Shown here piece after piece: positions 8,101-15,846 of a stretch of DNA of 64,000 bases; the stretch's first letter is position 1; every line of letters begins with the position of its first letter. The stretch comes from Clostridium_AD sp050717515. Its GTDB lineage: Bacteria; Bacillota; Clostridia; Clostridiales; Clostridiaceae. The stretch is from the NCBI RefSeq assembly GCF_050717515.1, contig NZ_JBOITL010000036.1, forward strand, positions 1 to 64,000. Reading direction: 5' to 3'. The position numbers and the translations under genes are program-made. Below the pieces are notes generated by a model. That model searched no databases. It had not been told where the DNA came from and saw nothing but the letters and a program-made list of their open reading frames with translations.

Positions 8101-9652
8101 TTGCTTTTATTGCTATACCACCTGCAGAAAATGCGCCAACAACTGCTCCTACTCCTGCTACAATGCTACCTATACTGCTAATTAAAGTTCCTATAATAAT
8201 AATTAAAGGGCCCAATATAGCTATCATCATTCCAATCATAACTATTTTTTTGCGTGTACCTTCATCAAGTCCATTTAAATATGTTGAAGCTGCTTTTATT
8301 TTACTTGTAATTGAAGTTATAATAGGAATTAAAGCTTTAACAATCGTATCTCCAAATTCCGCTGCAGCAATTTGTGCTGCATGTGTAGCCTTTGTAATAA
8401 CTCCAGTACCATTTGCCATTTGATTTGTAGTATTAGTTACTGATCCACCAGATTTTTTTAATGCATCCACATATTCCTGGACCTCAAAACGTCCACCTCT
8501 AATTGCATCGGCTAGATCAGGTCCTGCTTTTTGACCGAACACATCTATAGCCATGGTTGTTGCCTTTGCTATATTAGGTGCTTTTTTTATAGCTTCAAGT
8601 GTTTTGGAAAATTCTTTTGCACTATCTTTGCCCGCTGCACCCCAATTACTTATAGATTTTTTCATGCCTCCAAATGCTAGCTCTGTTGTAACACCCGCTT
8701 TTTCCCAAGCGGAGAACATTGCTATACTTGTTTCTGTGTCAAAGCCAAGCGCTCTCATAGGCGCACCATACTTAGCAAGATCTGTAGTAAGTCCTTCTAT
8801 TCCTATTCCACTTTTTTGTGCGGCTACTGTAAGCATATCAAGAACTCTACTATAGTCAGTTGCCTTTATACCAGCATCTCCCATAGCTCTACTTACCAAA
8901 GCAACAGATGTTTTAGCATCCATATTATTTATTTTTGCAAACTTTAAAAATTGTAATGTGCAATCTTCTGCTGCCTTACCAGTCAAATTAAATCTTGTAT
9001 TCACTTCCCCGAGTGCTTGACCAATTGTAGCGAAATCAGCAGTTGAGTTTCTTCCAATATTTTTATAAGTTACTTCTAATTCCTTAGCCGCTTGTCCAGT
9101 TGCACCAGTTGCTTTTATTACTTCATCCATTCCGACTTTTACTGTTTTATAGCTTGCTACCGCTGCAGTTCCTAGTCCCGTTACTGCAGCGGAGGCAACA
9201 CTAACTTTTTTACCTACATTAGTTACACCGTCGCCAACTTTTTTTATACTGTCTCCTGCGGCAACGATTGACCTACTAGCTGCAGTTCCAACATTTGCAT
9301 ATTGTAAAGCTAATCTTTTTAATTCCTGTTCAGTGTTTATCACTTCTCTTTGTAATGCCCGGTATTGGTCTTCACTTATTTTGCCTTGTGCAAATTTAGC
9401 TTGTGCCTGTTCTTCTGCAGCTTTTAAAGTCCCAAGTTTCTCTTTAGTATTTGTTATGCTTTTTGCTAAGAGCTCTTGCTTCTGCTGAAGAAGTACAGTA
9501 TTTTTAGGATCTAATTTTAAAGCTTTTTCAACTTGTTTCAGCTCTTGCTTTAAATCATAGCTTGACTTGTTAACACCTTTTAACGCTTTGTCAAGAGGGG
9601 CTGTATTTCCATTAATTTCTACGGTTATCCCTTTTATATTATTTCCAGCCAT
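5114..9652 (-). CDS. Tail tape measure protein
   Basis: 1512 residues. Order of parts: an N-terminal coiled coil (about 25-115); the TMP core, rich in alanine, glycine and threonine (about 130-440); hydrophobic glycine-rich segments (about 455-550) that may insert in the host membrane; tryptophan-containing repeats (about 560-840, such as AWNSLVGFF and FSGLWTSVG); a HSPSKVMYEIGKFVDEGLANGI segment near 900, common in clostridial TMPs; then a long charged lysine/glutamate coiled coil (about 940-1380). The protein sets tail length and helps DNA ejection. At roughly 0.15 nm per residue it predicts a tail near 200 nm (inference). Downstream of the chaperone pair, as usual. Confidence 0.95.
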   Translation of the reverse strand: MAGNNIKGITVEINGNTAPLDKALKGVNKSSYDLKQELKQVEKALKLDPKNTVLLQQKQELLAKSITNTKEKLGTLKAAEEQAQAKFAQGKISEDQYRALQREVINTEQELKRLALQYANVGTAASRSIVAAGDSIKKVGDGVTNVGKKVSVASAAVTGLGTAAVASYKTVKVGMDEVIKATGATGQAAKELEVTYKNIGRNSTADFATIGQALGEVNTRFNLTGKAAEDCTLQFLKFAKINNMDAKTSVALVSRAMGDAGIKATDYSRVLDMLTVAAQKSGIGIEGLTTDLAKYGAPMRALGFDTETSIAMFSAWEKAGVTTELAFGGMKKSISNWGAAGKDSAKEFSKTLEAIKKAPNIAKATTMAIDVFGQKAGPDLADAIRGGRFEVQEYVDALKKSGGSVTNTTNQMANGTGVITKATHAAQIAAAEFGDTIVKALIPIITSITSKIKAASTYLNGLDEGTRKKIVMIGMMIAILGPLIIIIGTLISSIGSIVAGVGAVVGAFSAGGIAIKAMGAAFKFMTGPIGITILIITALVAGFIYLWKNCEGFRNFWKSLWEGIKNTTKIVVDALVGFFTVTIPGAWNSLVGFFTGIPAWFSGLWTSVGTATTNAWNNIKTSISNVLNSIKEVLSSVWGAIVAVVMAILAPFIQGVINIFNSMKSGISTVFEGLKLYFTGIWNVIKNIFLGAILLIIDLVTGNFGKMKTDAIGILNNLKAAFAQIWAGIKLIFTGVITAIVGFCKTMWTGMVNTSKIIFNGLKTFMSGLWNGIKNTAISAWNALKTGVINICNGIKSGVISLFNGILNFFRNLPGTLKTLGINAFNGLKNGITSVLSTLGGVVKSGFTTAIDFIKNLPAQMLQWGKDFIQGFINGVGNMVGAVVDKVKGVANKISSTVRETLGIHSPSKVMYEIGKFVDEGLANGIEDGSNKPAEAAKKVADLVSKEIKKIKDTTAVAIKDLNTQFDKLSMSETIALRGANSNKKNAIKDEYDAKKKAVKQQIELRKEQADKEITEIQRIGKINKETLEKELADKKAFVDKVNTLNDQIKNALKEKYTKEEKGKEESIQKQIDDLGNLKESNLKNIEETYNSKKEFMEADEKKTEESIRVEIDILDKWKESATKIMDDAYKLKKETLEKSKIDSEKAFEAEQSNLDKWKESQIKSVEEVSSVKIKVLQLQMDSLDEQTKTEERADKDKEELDKINNLKGAISFEHNDFNKTGMQDEVDKLQAERDKRLHAQITVDKKEDLKKQMDAIKATADEQKNSVTGQYELQKESLKNRIDDSKDYYSKEKEMLDKSEETEKESVKSTYEAKKEILQNKLEDSKKYYLNEKKELDNNYNSTKEVFNKQYADSKDILDKKLKDVKKFYEDKLKEANLEAEAEKLVMDNNQKGIIELLNSYGDQYKLTGQTLGDRLAEGFKPAIDNIRSMIANITAGISQANDEAVSTLQTVNANAVASSAKINSSGNSSSSSSTTSTKNEYNVAITSPMAQTPSQQRRDMESTLRKLIFA

Positions 9653-9653
9653 C

Positions 9654-9962
9654 TTATTCCTCCTTTCTTCCCATTTTTTCTCTTAATGATTTACGATCGG
9701 GAGAAGTTTGTTCCATTCTCCAACAATTATCTAAGTATTCATTTCCACCTTCTGTTTGCTTGTAGTCATAAATTACTGCATCACGCAATAATAGCCAAAA
9801 CTCAAATACTTCTAAATCCTCTAGCCTATCAAAGTTATACCCTGTATATTTACAGACTATTTTTTCTTCTAATGTGTTGACTGTAAAGTGTCCCTCATCA
9901 CTGTTTCCATCATCGTAAAAAGGGATTTTTAGTTTTTTGAGGTTTTTTCTTTGCTTAACCAT
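9654..9962 (-). CDS. Tail assembly chaperone, frameshift extension (gpT-like)
   Basis: Open frame of 102 codons in the -1 frame of the gene before it. The LEDLEVFEFWLLLRDAVIYDYKQTEGGNEYLDNCWRMEQT pattern is typical of the downstream half of siphovirus tail chaperones. An ATG exists at 9962 but lacks a good ribosome binding site. The protein is more probably made by -1 slippage on the AAAAAAC at 9938-9932, joining 114 residues of the upstream frame to 92 residues of this frame (from LKIPFYDDGN), 206 in all. In lambda, the gpG-T fusion binds both tape measure and tail tube protein. The stop is 1 base before the tape-measure gene. Confidence 0.85.
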   Translation of the reverse strand: MVKQRKNLKKLKIPFYDDGNSDEGHFTVNTLEEKIVCKYTGYNFDRLEDLEVFEFWLLLRDAVIYDYKQTEGGNEYLDNCWRMEQTSPDRKSLREKMGRKEE

Positions 9963-10273
9963 TCAAAGTAAGCAGTTAAAATTGCTGATAATTGATCTAA
10001 GTCTAATTCTTCCATTATTTCATTAGGTACTTTTTTTCTATCTTTATTTTTATTTAAAATCATTCTTACTGCTTCGCTTAAATCGTCAATAGCGTCTTCA
10101 TCTCGAACTTTTGATAACCTGGTTATTTTCTTTAATGCTTTTATTTTTGGAGGTTCAACCTCTAATTTTAATTCAACATCTTCTTCAACTTCTTCTTCAT
10201 TTATAATTTTAGTTAATGTTACTTTTAATTTAATATCCCAATATCTTTTATTTACTGTGTTTATATCAAACAT
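9929..10273 (-). CDS. Tail assembly chaperone (gpG-like)
   Basis: 114 residues, highly charged and acidic in the middle (NEEEVEEDVELKLEVE), without known catalytic motifs. It lies between the major tail protein and the tape measure, the invariant place of the gpG-type chaperone that coats the tape measure before tube assembly. The stop codon directly follows a slippery AAAAAAC, so most ribosomes make this short form and a fraction make the 206-residue fusion. RBS GGAGG before ATG 10273. Confidence 0.85.
   Translation of the reverse strand: MFDINTVNKRYWDIKLKVTLTKIINEEEVEEDVELKLEVEPPKIKALKKITRLSKVRDEDAIDDLSEAVRMILNKNKDRKKVPNEIMEELDLDQLSAILTAYFEWLSKEKTSKN
9932..9938 (-). promoter_or_regulatory. 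Programmed -1 ribosomal frameshift slippery heptamer
   Basis: On the minus strand the upstream chaperone frame reads TCA AAA AAC TAA, which contains the canonical X XXY YYZ heptamer A AAA AAC directly before its stop codon. The overlapping downstream frame is at -1, exactly the frame reached by slippage. No strong downstream hairpin was identified by eye. Confidence 0.85.
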
Positions 10274-10288
10274 TTAATAACCTCCAAA

Positions 10289-10304
10289 GGGGCTTTGCGC
10301 CCCC
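10289..10304 (-). terminator. Small GC-rich hairpin between tail tube and chaperone genes
   Basis: On the minus strand GGGGC-GCAAA-GCCCC is followed by TTT, between the stop of the major tail protein and the chaperone's ribosome binding site. It stands out in AT-rich DNA. It could be a leaky terminator that keeps chaperone and tape-measure mRNA below tube-protein mRNA. Confidence 0.45.
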
Positions 10305-10310
10305 ATTATT

Positions 10311-11135
10311 TTATACTTTTGCTACAACTGCAATCTTGCCAGCTTTAATTGCTTTAAATGTACCATCAACTTCGATAATTTCTATTTCATTTCCCGTTGT
10401 GGCTGTAATATCAACTGTCCCGTTCCAAACAGTGTAGCCTGTTCCAGTGTCACAAATATCATTTAATTCTGGGACTAAAACAGTAGTAGCGGTCTTATAC
10501 ATATAGCTATTACCAGCAGTAAGTACTGGTGTTACTGCTACCTTAGTCGCTCCGCTTAATGTACCAGCAACTGACGTTAACATTAAAGCTTCAATTGCTC
10601 CTGGAATAGATTCCTCATATATAATTTTAGTACCTACATCGTCGAGTGGTGCTGCTTTAAATTCTGCATCTACTATTGTCGCTTTATCTTTTGTAAATGC
10701 CATTTTAAAGCCCGCCTGATTAGAACCTACGATTGTTACTCTAACATCACCGTCTACAGCATCTTCGTGTACAAATCTAATTACATACTGCTTGCCATCT
10801 TGATTCCCTACACCACCAATTTTTACAGTTCTTTTCCCTGATACTTCAGTTACTCTTGCAGTAGTACATAGTTTAGCAAGTGTTTTGCCATTCCAAGTCA
10901 TAATCCCTGACTTCAAAGTAACTTCTTCTTCTGTTAAAATTGTTTTAGCTACAAGTCCTAAATCGTCAGATACTTCAACAAATTTCGGTTTATACTCTAG
11001 TGCAGCACCACCTTCAATTAATCCTAGTAAATTAGCTTCAGTTTCAAGTTCTTTGTCGGATGGGATTGCTCCAGCAAATACAGCTGTGTATAATTTCCCA
11101 CTGCCTAATGTAATTTTTTCATTTTCCTTTGACAT
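10311..11135 (-). CDS. Major tail (tube) protein
   Basis: 274 residues, beta-rich throughout. The N-terminal about 185 residues look like the phage tail tube fold (KLYTAVFAGAIPSDKELETEANLLGLIEGGAALEY...). The last about 85 residues (from SVAGTLSGATKVAVTPVLTAG) form an extra alanine/threonine/valine-rich domain, probably an Ig-like decoration exposed on the tail surface. The place between the head-tail completion genes and the chaperone pair fits the usual siphovirus order. RBS AGGAGG before ATG 11135. Confidence 0.85.
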   Translation of the reverse strand: MSKENEKITLGSGKLYTAVFAGAIPSDKELETEANLLGLIEGGAALEYKPKFVEVSDDLGLVAKTILTEEEVTLKSGIMTWNGKTLAKLCTTARVTEVSGKRTVKIGGVGNQDGKQYVIRFVHEDAVDGDVRVTIVGSNQAGFKMAFTKDKATIVDAEFKAAPLDDVGTKIIYEESIPGAIEALMLTSVAGTLSGATKVAVTPVLTAGNSYMYKTATTVLVPELNDICDTGTGYTVWNGTVDITATTGNEIEIIEVDGTFKAIKAGKIAVVAKV

Positions 11136-11148
11136 ATATAATTACCTC

Positions 11149-11466
11149 CTAAATTTTTTCTATTAAATTAAAATCGTACATAGTCTCAAACATCATTTCT
11201 GTGTCTAACCATGTACGATTTCTTTTATATTTTATTACTTTTTCATTTAACAAATCTTCAATTGCCTTTTCTGAGATATGGTCCACTTTTAAAGAATATA
11301 ATTCAATACTAATACTTCTATCTGCTATACAATTTTTATCATCTGCACCACTTACTTCTGTACCATCCATAAAAATAACATATGGGAATGGAGGAGGTTT
11401 TAAAAATCTTTCTTCTGATACTTTCAGCCCTGTAGTTCCCAACCACGTTTTAATATCACTTAGCAT
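11149..11466 (-). CDS. Tail terminator/head-tail completion protein
   Basis: 105 residues from ATG 11466, which follows AAAGGAGGCGATTGAAA. The frame could be read from a TTG two codons earlier, but the ATG fits the RBS better. LKVSEERFLKPPPFPYVIFMDG recalls small siphovirus tail terminator proteins, which cap the tail before head joining. It overlaps the preceding HK97 gp10-like gene by 11 bases. Assigned by size, position and the loose pattern. Confidence 0.65.
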   Translation of the reverse strand: MLSDIKTWLGTTGLKVSEERFLKPPPFPYVIFMDGTEVSGADDKNCIADRSISIELYSLKVDHISEKAIEDLLNEKVIKYKRNRTWLDTEMMFETMYDFNLIEKI

Positions 11467-11848
11467 TTTCAATCGCCTCCTTTGATAATTCTTGCATTCT
11501 TCTTATTGCTAAATCATTTCCAAAAATGATATGTGGAAAAGTATCTGTTCTCCCACCATTTCTTTTAGCATGTCCTTTTTCTAATAAATGCGTAAGCCTA
11601 TGTTGCCCATTAGCTACGTACCATGTTTTACCTTTGTTGTATTTACCGTCATATACACTTTTAATTCTAAAAGCTTTTACATATTTTTTAGAATGTTCCG
11701 TAAAGGTAACATGTGCTTTTATTTCAAAATCAACTTCCTTAGCTACTATATCAACTGCGGCTTTAACACCATCTGTGACACTCTCAGTATAGTTTTCTAG
11801 TTCTTTTAAGATTGCATCAGCTAAGTTATCAATGCTCGTAGTAATCAT
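11456..11848 (-). CDS. HK97 gp10-like head-tail joining protein
   Basis: 130 residues. The start (IDNLADAILKELENYTESVTDGVKAAVDIVAKEV) and the KGKTWYVANGQHRLTHLLEKGHAKRNGGRT stretch are typical of the HK97 gp10 family (Pfam PF04883). Those proteins sit at the neck between connector and tail terminator. Overlaps both neighbouring genes by a few bases, so coupled translation. Confidence 0.85.
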   Translation of the reverse strand: MITTSIDNLADAILKELENYTESVTDGVKAAVDIVAKEVDFEIKAHVTFTEHSKKYVKAFRIKSVYDGKYNKGKTWYVANGQHRLTHLLEKGHAKRNGGRTDTFPHIIFGNDLAIRRMQELSKEAIENAK

Positions 11849-12171
11849 ATTCTCGCCTTATCTAAAGTTAAATCCATACTAAGTGGGTTAGTATCATGAA
11901 TCGGTTGTACCATTTTAACCCCGTAAATAACATTATCAATTTCAACATAGTCGTAATTATCTATGTTTCCAAGTTGTGGAATCCTGATAACTCTATCTAT
12001 AACTATTTGGCGAGCTGAAGCTTCAAAATATCTTTTAAAACCTAGAATTCTATTATCAAATCCCAGGTTATTATGTTTATTGGGAAGTCTTTCTTCATTC
12101 TCGTTTCTTGTAAAAATGTTACATATACCATCACTAAAGGATGTAAACTCAGTATATGTTTTAATCTTCAT
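11845..12171 (-). CDS. Phage head-tail adaptor (stopper)
   Basis: 108 residues with a beta-barrel-like pattern ending YVEIDNVIYGVKMVQPIHDTNPLSMDLTLDKARI, as in head closure proteins (Phage_H_T_join, Pfam PF05521). It would close the portal-connector channel after packaging. The start overlaps the upstream connector gene by 11 bases and the stop overlaps the next start by 4, typical of this tight cassette. Confidence 0.75.
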   Translation of the reverse strand: MKIKTYTEFTSFSDGICNIFTRNENEERLPNKHNNLGFDNRILGFKRYFEASARQIVIDRVIRIPQLGNIDNYDYVEIDNVIYGVKMVQPIHDTNPLSMDLTLDKARI

Positions 12172-12463
12172 GTGTCACCACGTCAGGTTCCAAATTAACT
12201 TGACTGTTAATGTGTAGGGCCATAAGTTCACTAGCAAAATTCTTCTCAAACATTTCTAAAGCTTGGCTATTAGCGTATCTTACATAGTCAAATAGTAACG
12301 CCCTAGCATCATCTTCTAATTTAAAATCAAGTGGCACCCCTGCGATTTTCTGCAAGCGTGCCATTCCTCGATTAATCATGCCAGTTAAATTTTTGTCTGT
12401 TACTTCATCAACCCATGTTATATGCAAATATGCCCTTATATCTTCCAATAATCCAGCAGGCAT
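12161..12463 (-). CDS. Head-tail connector (gp6-like)
   Basis: 100 residues, mainly helical: LLEDIRAYLHITWVDEVTDKNLTGMINRGMARLQKIAG is the standard beginning of the HK97 gp6/SPP1 gp15 adaptor family (Pfam PF05135). Twelve copies are expected to bind the portal after DNA packaging. It directly follows the capsid gene, the usual place. RBS GAGAGGTGAT before ATG 12463. Confidence 0.85.
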   Translation of the reverse strand: MPAGLLEDIRAYLHITWVDEVTDKNLTGMINRGMARLQKIAGVPLDFKLEDDARALLFDYVRYANSQALEMFEKNFASELMALHINSQVNLEPDVVTHED

Positions 12464-12479
12464 TTAGATCACCTCTCAA

Positions 12480-13676
12480 TTAAGCCTGTTCTTTAGTTTT
12501 AACGATGTTAGTAACTGCTACTTCTAGTACTGCTGCGGTCATTCCTGTAATATCTGCAAGTATAAACGCGTTATCATCAAGTGCTTTGCCATTACCAAAC
12601 ATTTTAGTGAGATAAACTCTTTGATCTTCTAAGAACTTAAATTCATCAGAAAATTCTATTTTGCCGCCATTTGTGCCTGCTCCGATACCCATTAGATACT
12701 TAGGTGCTAGCCCAAATATTGCAGTTCCAACTGTAACCGCTGTTGATTGAATTATCTTTGTTGGGTAAGGTAATACATTGTAGTTATAAGTGCCATCTAT
12801 TGCTCTTATAGTTGTGTTTGGGTACACTCTTGTGAAGTAGTCTATTGGGTTAACTAACATTAATATTTCTGCAACTGGTCTTTGTTTACCATTAGGTGCT
12901 TGCGCTAATTTCCCAGCGATTGCTCCAAATGTTAACGGATTAAGATTAGATACTACCATTGCAGTTTTAAGAGGATATACACCAGCGGTTACTGTTACAT
13001 TATCAGCCACACTTCTATTCATTCCAATCGGCATATCTTTTCCAGTACCATTCACAATTGCTTCTTCTGTTGCTAGTGCGATTGCTTCAGACAATACACC
13101 TCTTACATATGCGTCTATCCATTGTGGGCCAACTTCTAACATATCTTTGCTTATTGGCATAAATGCTGATAATTTACAAAGAGTTAAGTCCATAGTTCCA
13201 ATTGCTCCACTTAATTCCTCTGTGATTGCTGAATTAATAGGACCCCATATTGCAAGTTGTGCGCCTTGTTTATTCACAATGATTTTTGTTAAAATAGTAG
13301 TATTGGTAAAGTTAATTGCAGCAAGTAAAGGATGCGCTTCTTTAATGTCTGAGATCACATTGTCAATTATTGTTTCAGGATATGCACTAGGTAAAGTTGT
13401 AAATGCCTGTCTAGGATCTGCTGATTTCATTGCTCCAATTACACCTTGATAAAATTTGTTTTCTTCTGCGGTTAATTGGTGGACTCCTCTCTTGGCTAAA
13501 ATGCTAACATCTGCAGTTTGTTGATATGCTTTAAATTCTTGCATAACATTTTCTTGAACGCCTTCTGCAAATTGTGATAATGCCATTGCTATAGCATTTT
13601 CATCACCTGATTTCATTGCAGCACCTAAAGAATCTTTTAACGCTTGTTGTTCTAAATCTTTATTTCTAATTGTCAT
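12480..13676 (-). CDS. Major capsid protein, HK97 fold
   Basis: 398 residues. Residues 1-100 look like an N-terminal scaffolding (delta) domain, charged and helical (QQALKDSLGAAMKSGDENAIAMALSQFAEGVQENVMQEF), which the protease upstream would remove. The mature part from about 105 (FTTLPSAYPETIIDNVISDIKEAHPLLAAINFTNT) has the usual HK97 order through GTGKDMPIGM near 215. Gene order portal-protease-capsid supports the call. Starts 1 base after the protease stop. Confidence 0.92.
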   Translation of the reverse strand: MTIRNKDLEQQALKDSLGAAMKSGDENAIAMALSQFAEGVQENVMQEFKAYQQTADVSILAKRGVHQLTAEENKFYQGVIGAMKSADPRQAFTTLPSAYPETIIDNVISDIKEAHPLLAAINFTNTTILTKIIVNKQGAQLAIWGPINSAITEELSGAIGTMDLTLCKLSAFMPISKDMLEVGPQWIDAYVRGVLSEAIALATEEAIVNGTGKDMPIGMNRSVADNVTVTAGVYPLKTAMVVSNLNPLTFGAIAGKLAQAPNGKQRPVAEILMLVNPIDYFTRVYPNTTIRAIDGTYNYNVLPYPTKIIQSTAVTVGTAIFGLAPKYLMGIGAGTNGGKIEFSDEFKFLEDQRVYLTKMFGNGKALDDNAFILADITGMTAAVLEVAVTNIVKTKEQA

Positions 13677-13677
13677 A

Positions 13678-14421
13678 TTATTTTACCTCCGAGTTTTTAT
13701 TTTTGAAAGCCATCATTAATTTTTCAAAATTGGTTTTTTGTACTATCAATTCTTCTGGGACTTTTAAAATTGGTTCATGTTGTTCTACTTCAAATTTCAT
13801 AGCTGCATTAAATCTTTGTTTAGCTTCTGTAACTGCTTTATCTTCTTTGCCTGTTATTTTATCAGCTAGTCCATATTGTAAACATTGTTCAGCACTGAGC
13901 CATGTTTGTTCATCTAATAATGCTTTTAAAGTTTCAGCAGTTAATTTTTCTCCAGCTTTTTGAAGATAACTTGAACAACTAGCATTATCAATAACTTCAA
14001 CATCATTTGCTGCCTTTCTTAATTCCGCTGCATTTCCCCATGCTCCCATGGCTGCATGATGTATCATCATTAATGTATTTGTGCCCATTATTATTTCATC
14101 ACATGCCATTGGAATTACACTTGCAATTGAACATGCAAAGCCATCTATATAAGCTTTTTTATATGCAGTATGTCTTTTTAATTGATTGTATATTGCTAGT
14201 CCCTCTTTAACACTTCCACCATAGCTATTAATGTATAGATTAATATTTTTAACATCTTTAGCACCTTCAAGTTGTGCTTGCATATATTTTGCAGATGTTT
14301 CACTTTCAGTAACTTCATCCGTCCAAAAATTTACCTTATCACCTTCTACATCATCATAAATATATAAATCTAATGAATTAGTTTCAGCTATTTGTTTAAT
14401 TAAAAAATTTGTTTTTGCCAT
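13678..14421 (-). CDS. Prohead protease, ClpP type
   Basis: 247 residues. ClpP/S49-type serine protease core: INSYGGSVKEGLAIYNQL near 80, catalytic serine in GFACSIASVIPM near 115, catalytic histidine in MMIHHAAMGAWG near 142. It should mature the HK97-type capsid by cutting off the delta domain. The C-terminal about 50 residues are charged and probably a scaffold-binding tail. It lies between portal and capsid and overlaps neither. Confidence 0.92.
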   Translation of the reverse strand: MAKTNFLIKQIAETNSLDLYIYDDVEGDKVNFWTDEVTESETSAKYMQAQLEGAKDVKNINLYINSYGGSVKEGLAIYNQLKRHTAYKKAYIDGFACSIASVIPMACDEIIMGTNTLMMIHHAAMGAWGNAAELRKAANDVEVIDNASCSSYLQKAGEKLTAETLKALLDEQTWLSAEQCLQYGLADKITGKEDKAVTEAKQRFNAAMKFEVEQHEPILKVPEELIVQKTNFEKLMMAFKNKNSEVK

Positions 14422-15585
14422 TTATATTTCACCTCCTTTCACTTCTTTCCCTAATGTTTCTATTTTTTGATAGTTTTTAGTAATAAAATGTTGTTTACTA
14501 TAGTCTGTATTCAATGCTACATCACCAGCTTTCACTCTTAATTCATCAATACTATATCCGCCACTAGCAATAAGTTTATCAAAAGCTTCTGATATACTAA
14601 ACAAATCAATATGTTCAATTGTTGAAGTATCAATTTTCATGTAGTTATCAGCTAAAAAAGCAACTTTACCATAATCTTTTCTTATATTTTCCTCGCCTAT
14701 CATGTCTGCTAAAGGATCTACACAAAATGTTAAAAAGTTAGTTGTCGTCGCTCCTATGTCTGCTATATCTCCCCTTAATAACGCGGGTGGTATTTTAAAA
14801 CCTTGCGCAACTCTTTCAAATATTTCTTTTGTTATAACCGCAATATCTGCAATTTCACTAGTGGATTTCTTGCTACCTTCTCCACCCTTTTCGTCATACT
14901 TGAAACCTTTTTCCAAGGGTAATACTGCGTTTTCAGCTTCAAAGTATTTTTTAAATCTTGTGTTCATAAGCAAGTCCAATTTTTCCTGAAACTTTTTATC
15001 GTTACTAGCCACTGCATCAATATCTAATATTCCTTTACGTCCACCACTGCGATTGTATTTACCTATAGACATATTCAGCAAGTCATTATATCCACTCACT
15101 AGGTTGCTTAATAAAGCTCGTATATCTGTATTACCTAACTTGTAATAGTAAACATCACTCATATTAAAAGTATCATAAAAACTTTTCGTGCCTTTTGTTA
15201 CACTAGTAAAGGTGTTTTCCGCAATCGCAAACTCTTCTTGGTAAAAACTATCTGCTATTATTAATTGATTTCCTATAGGTAATACCAGTACCTCATTCTT
15301 AAATAACAATTTAGTAATTAATTCTTGCATAAATTGTGAAGAATTTTGATTTTTATTAGGTTCTATATTCCATTTGTAATAAATATCACCCTTAAATTCA
15401 ACACCTTTCATATAAGTTTTAAACTCACACTTTGAAATACTACTAGCTATTAAATTAATAGCAGAATGTATTGCAAATAATTCTATGTTTAATTTTTGTT
15501 CGGTTGAAATTGCGGTTGCGGTCATGCTTATTGTTGTTTCTCCTATGCCTAAAAAACTTTTCATCCAATCTATTAGACTACTCAT
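14422..15585 (-). CDS. Portal protein (HK97 family)
   Basis: 387 residues. Helical portal pattern with LNIELFAIHSAINLIASSISKCEF (about 30-55), KLLFKNEVLVLP (near 93), and a C-terminal helical part with QGFKIPPALLRGD near 265, a phrase shared by HK97-type portals. Twelve copies form the vertex for DNA entry and exit. RBS AGGAGGTGAT before ATG 15585. The stop abuts the protease start at 14421. Confidence 0.92.
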   Translation of the reverse strand: MSSLIDWMKSFLGIGETTISMTATAISTEQKLNIELFAIHSAINLIASSISKCEFKTYMKGVEFKGDIYYKWNIEPNKNQNSSQFMQELITKLLFKNEVLVLPIGNQLIIADSFYQEEFAIAENTFTSVTKGTKSFYDTFNMSDVYYYKLGNTDIRALLSNLVSGYNDLLNMSIGKYNRSGGRKGILDIDAVASNDKKFQEKLDLLMNTRFKKYFEAENAVLPLEKGFKYDEKGGEGSKKSTSEIADIAVITKEIFERVAQGFKIPPALLRGDIADIGATTTNFLTFCVDPLADMIGEENIRKDYGKVAFLADNYMKIDTSTIEHIDLFSISEAFDKLIASGGYSIDELRVKAGDVALNTDYSKQHFITKNYQKIETLGKEVKGGEI

Positions 15586-15617
15586 ATATTTTTAATCACC
15601 TCCTTTTGGGGCATAAT

Positions 15618-15647
15618 AAAAGCACCCTAATTATTAGAGTGCTTTTA
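15618..15647 (-). terminator. Bidirectional hairpin between terL and portal
   Basis: AAAGCAC and GTGCTTT enclose CTAAT/ATTAG, giving an almost continuous stem of about 13 bp with T on both flanks. It separates the terminase and small membrane protein genes from the head operon, so it may attenuate readthrough or process the mRNA. Confidence 0.6.
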
Positions 15648-15654
15648 ACGCTTA

Positions 15655-15804
15655 TTAAGATTTTTTCATATTTTTTAAAACTTCTTGCTTAAATATTATG
15701 TCGGCTTTGGCAGCTTTATTCTTAGCTATTCCACTTGCAATCCCTAGTGGCAGTGCAATAAGTGTACATATCCCCATTACAAATAATAATAATATAATAA
15801 TCAT
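15655..15804 (-). CDS. Small membrane protein between terminase and portal
   Basis: 49 residues from ATG 15804. Residues 1-25 form one hydrophobic segment (MIIILLLFVMGICTLIALPLG) and the rest is lysine-rich (AKNKAAKADIIFKQEVLKNMKKS), so a single-pass protein with a basic cytoplasmic tail is expected. AGGAG lies 7 bases upstream of this ATG; an ATG nine bases earlier overlaps the RBS and is less likely. No known family. Confidence 0.65.
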   Translation of the reverse strand: MIIILLLFVMGICTLIALPLGIASGIAKNKAAKADIIFKQEVLKNMKKS

Positions 15805-15846
15805 AATAATCATCTCCTATTAGTTATATTATACCATTAATTCATA

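Noticed and set aside
6876..8423. 515-codon open frame on the plus strand opposite the tape-measure gene
   Set aside because: Low-complexity product rich in Pro, Ile and Leu, no RBS, exactly antisense to the clearly conserved tape-measure repeats; a shadow of its codon pattern.
15618..15647. Hairpin read as a small RNA gene
   Set aside because: Better explained as a terminator or attenuator between terL and portal; no promoter is seen.
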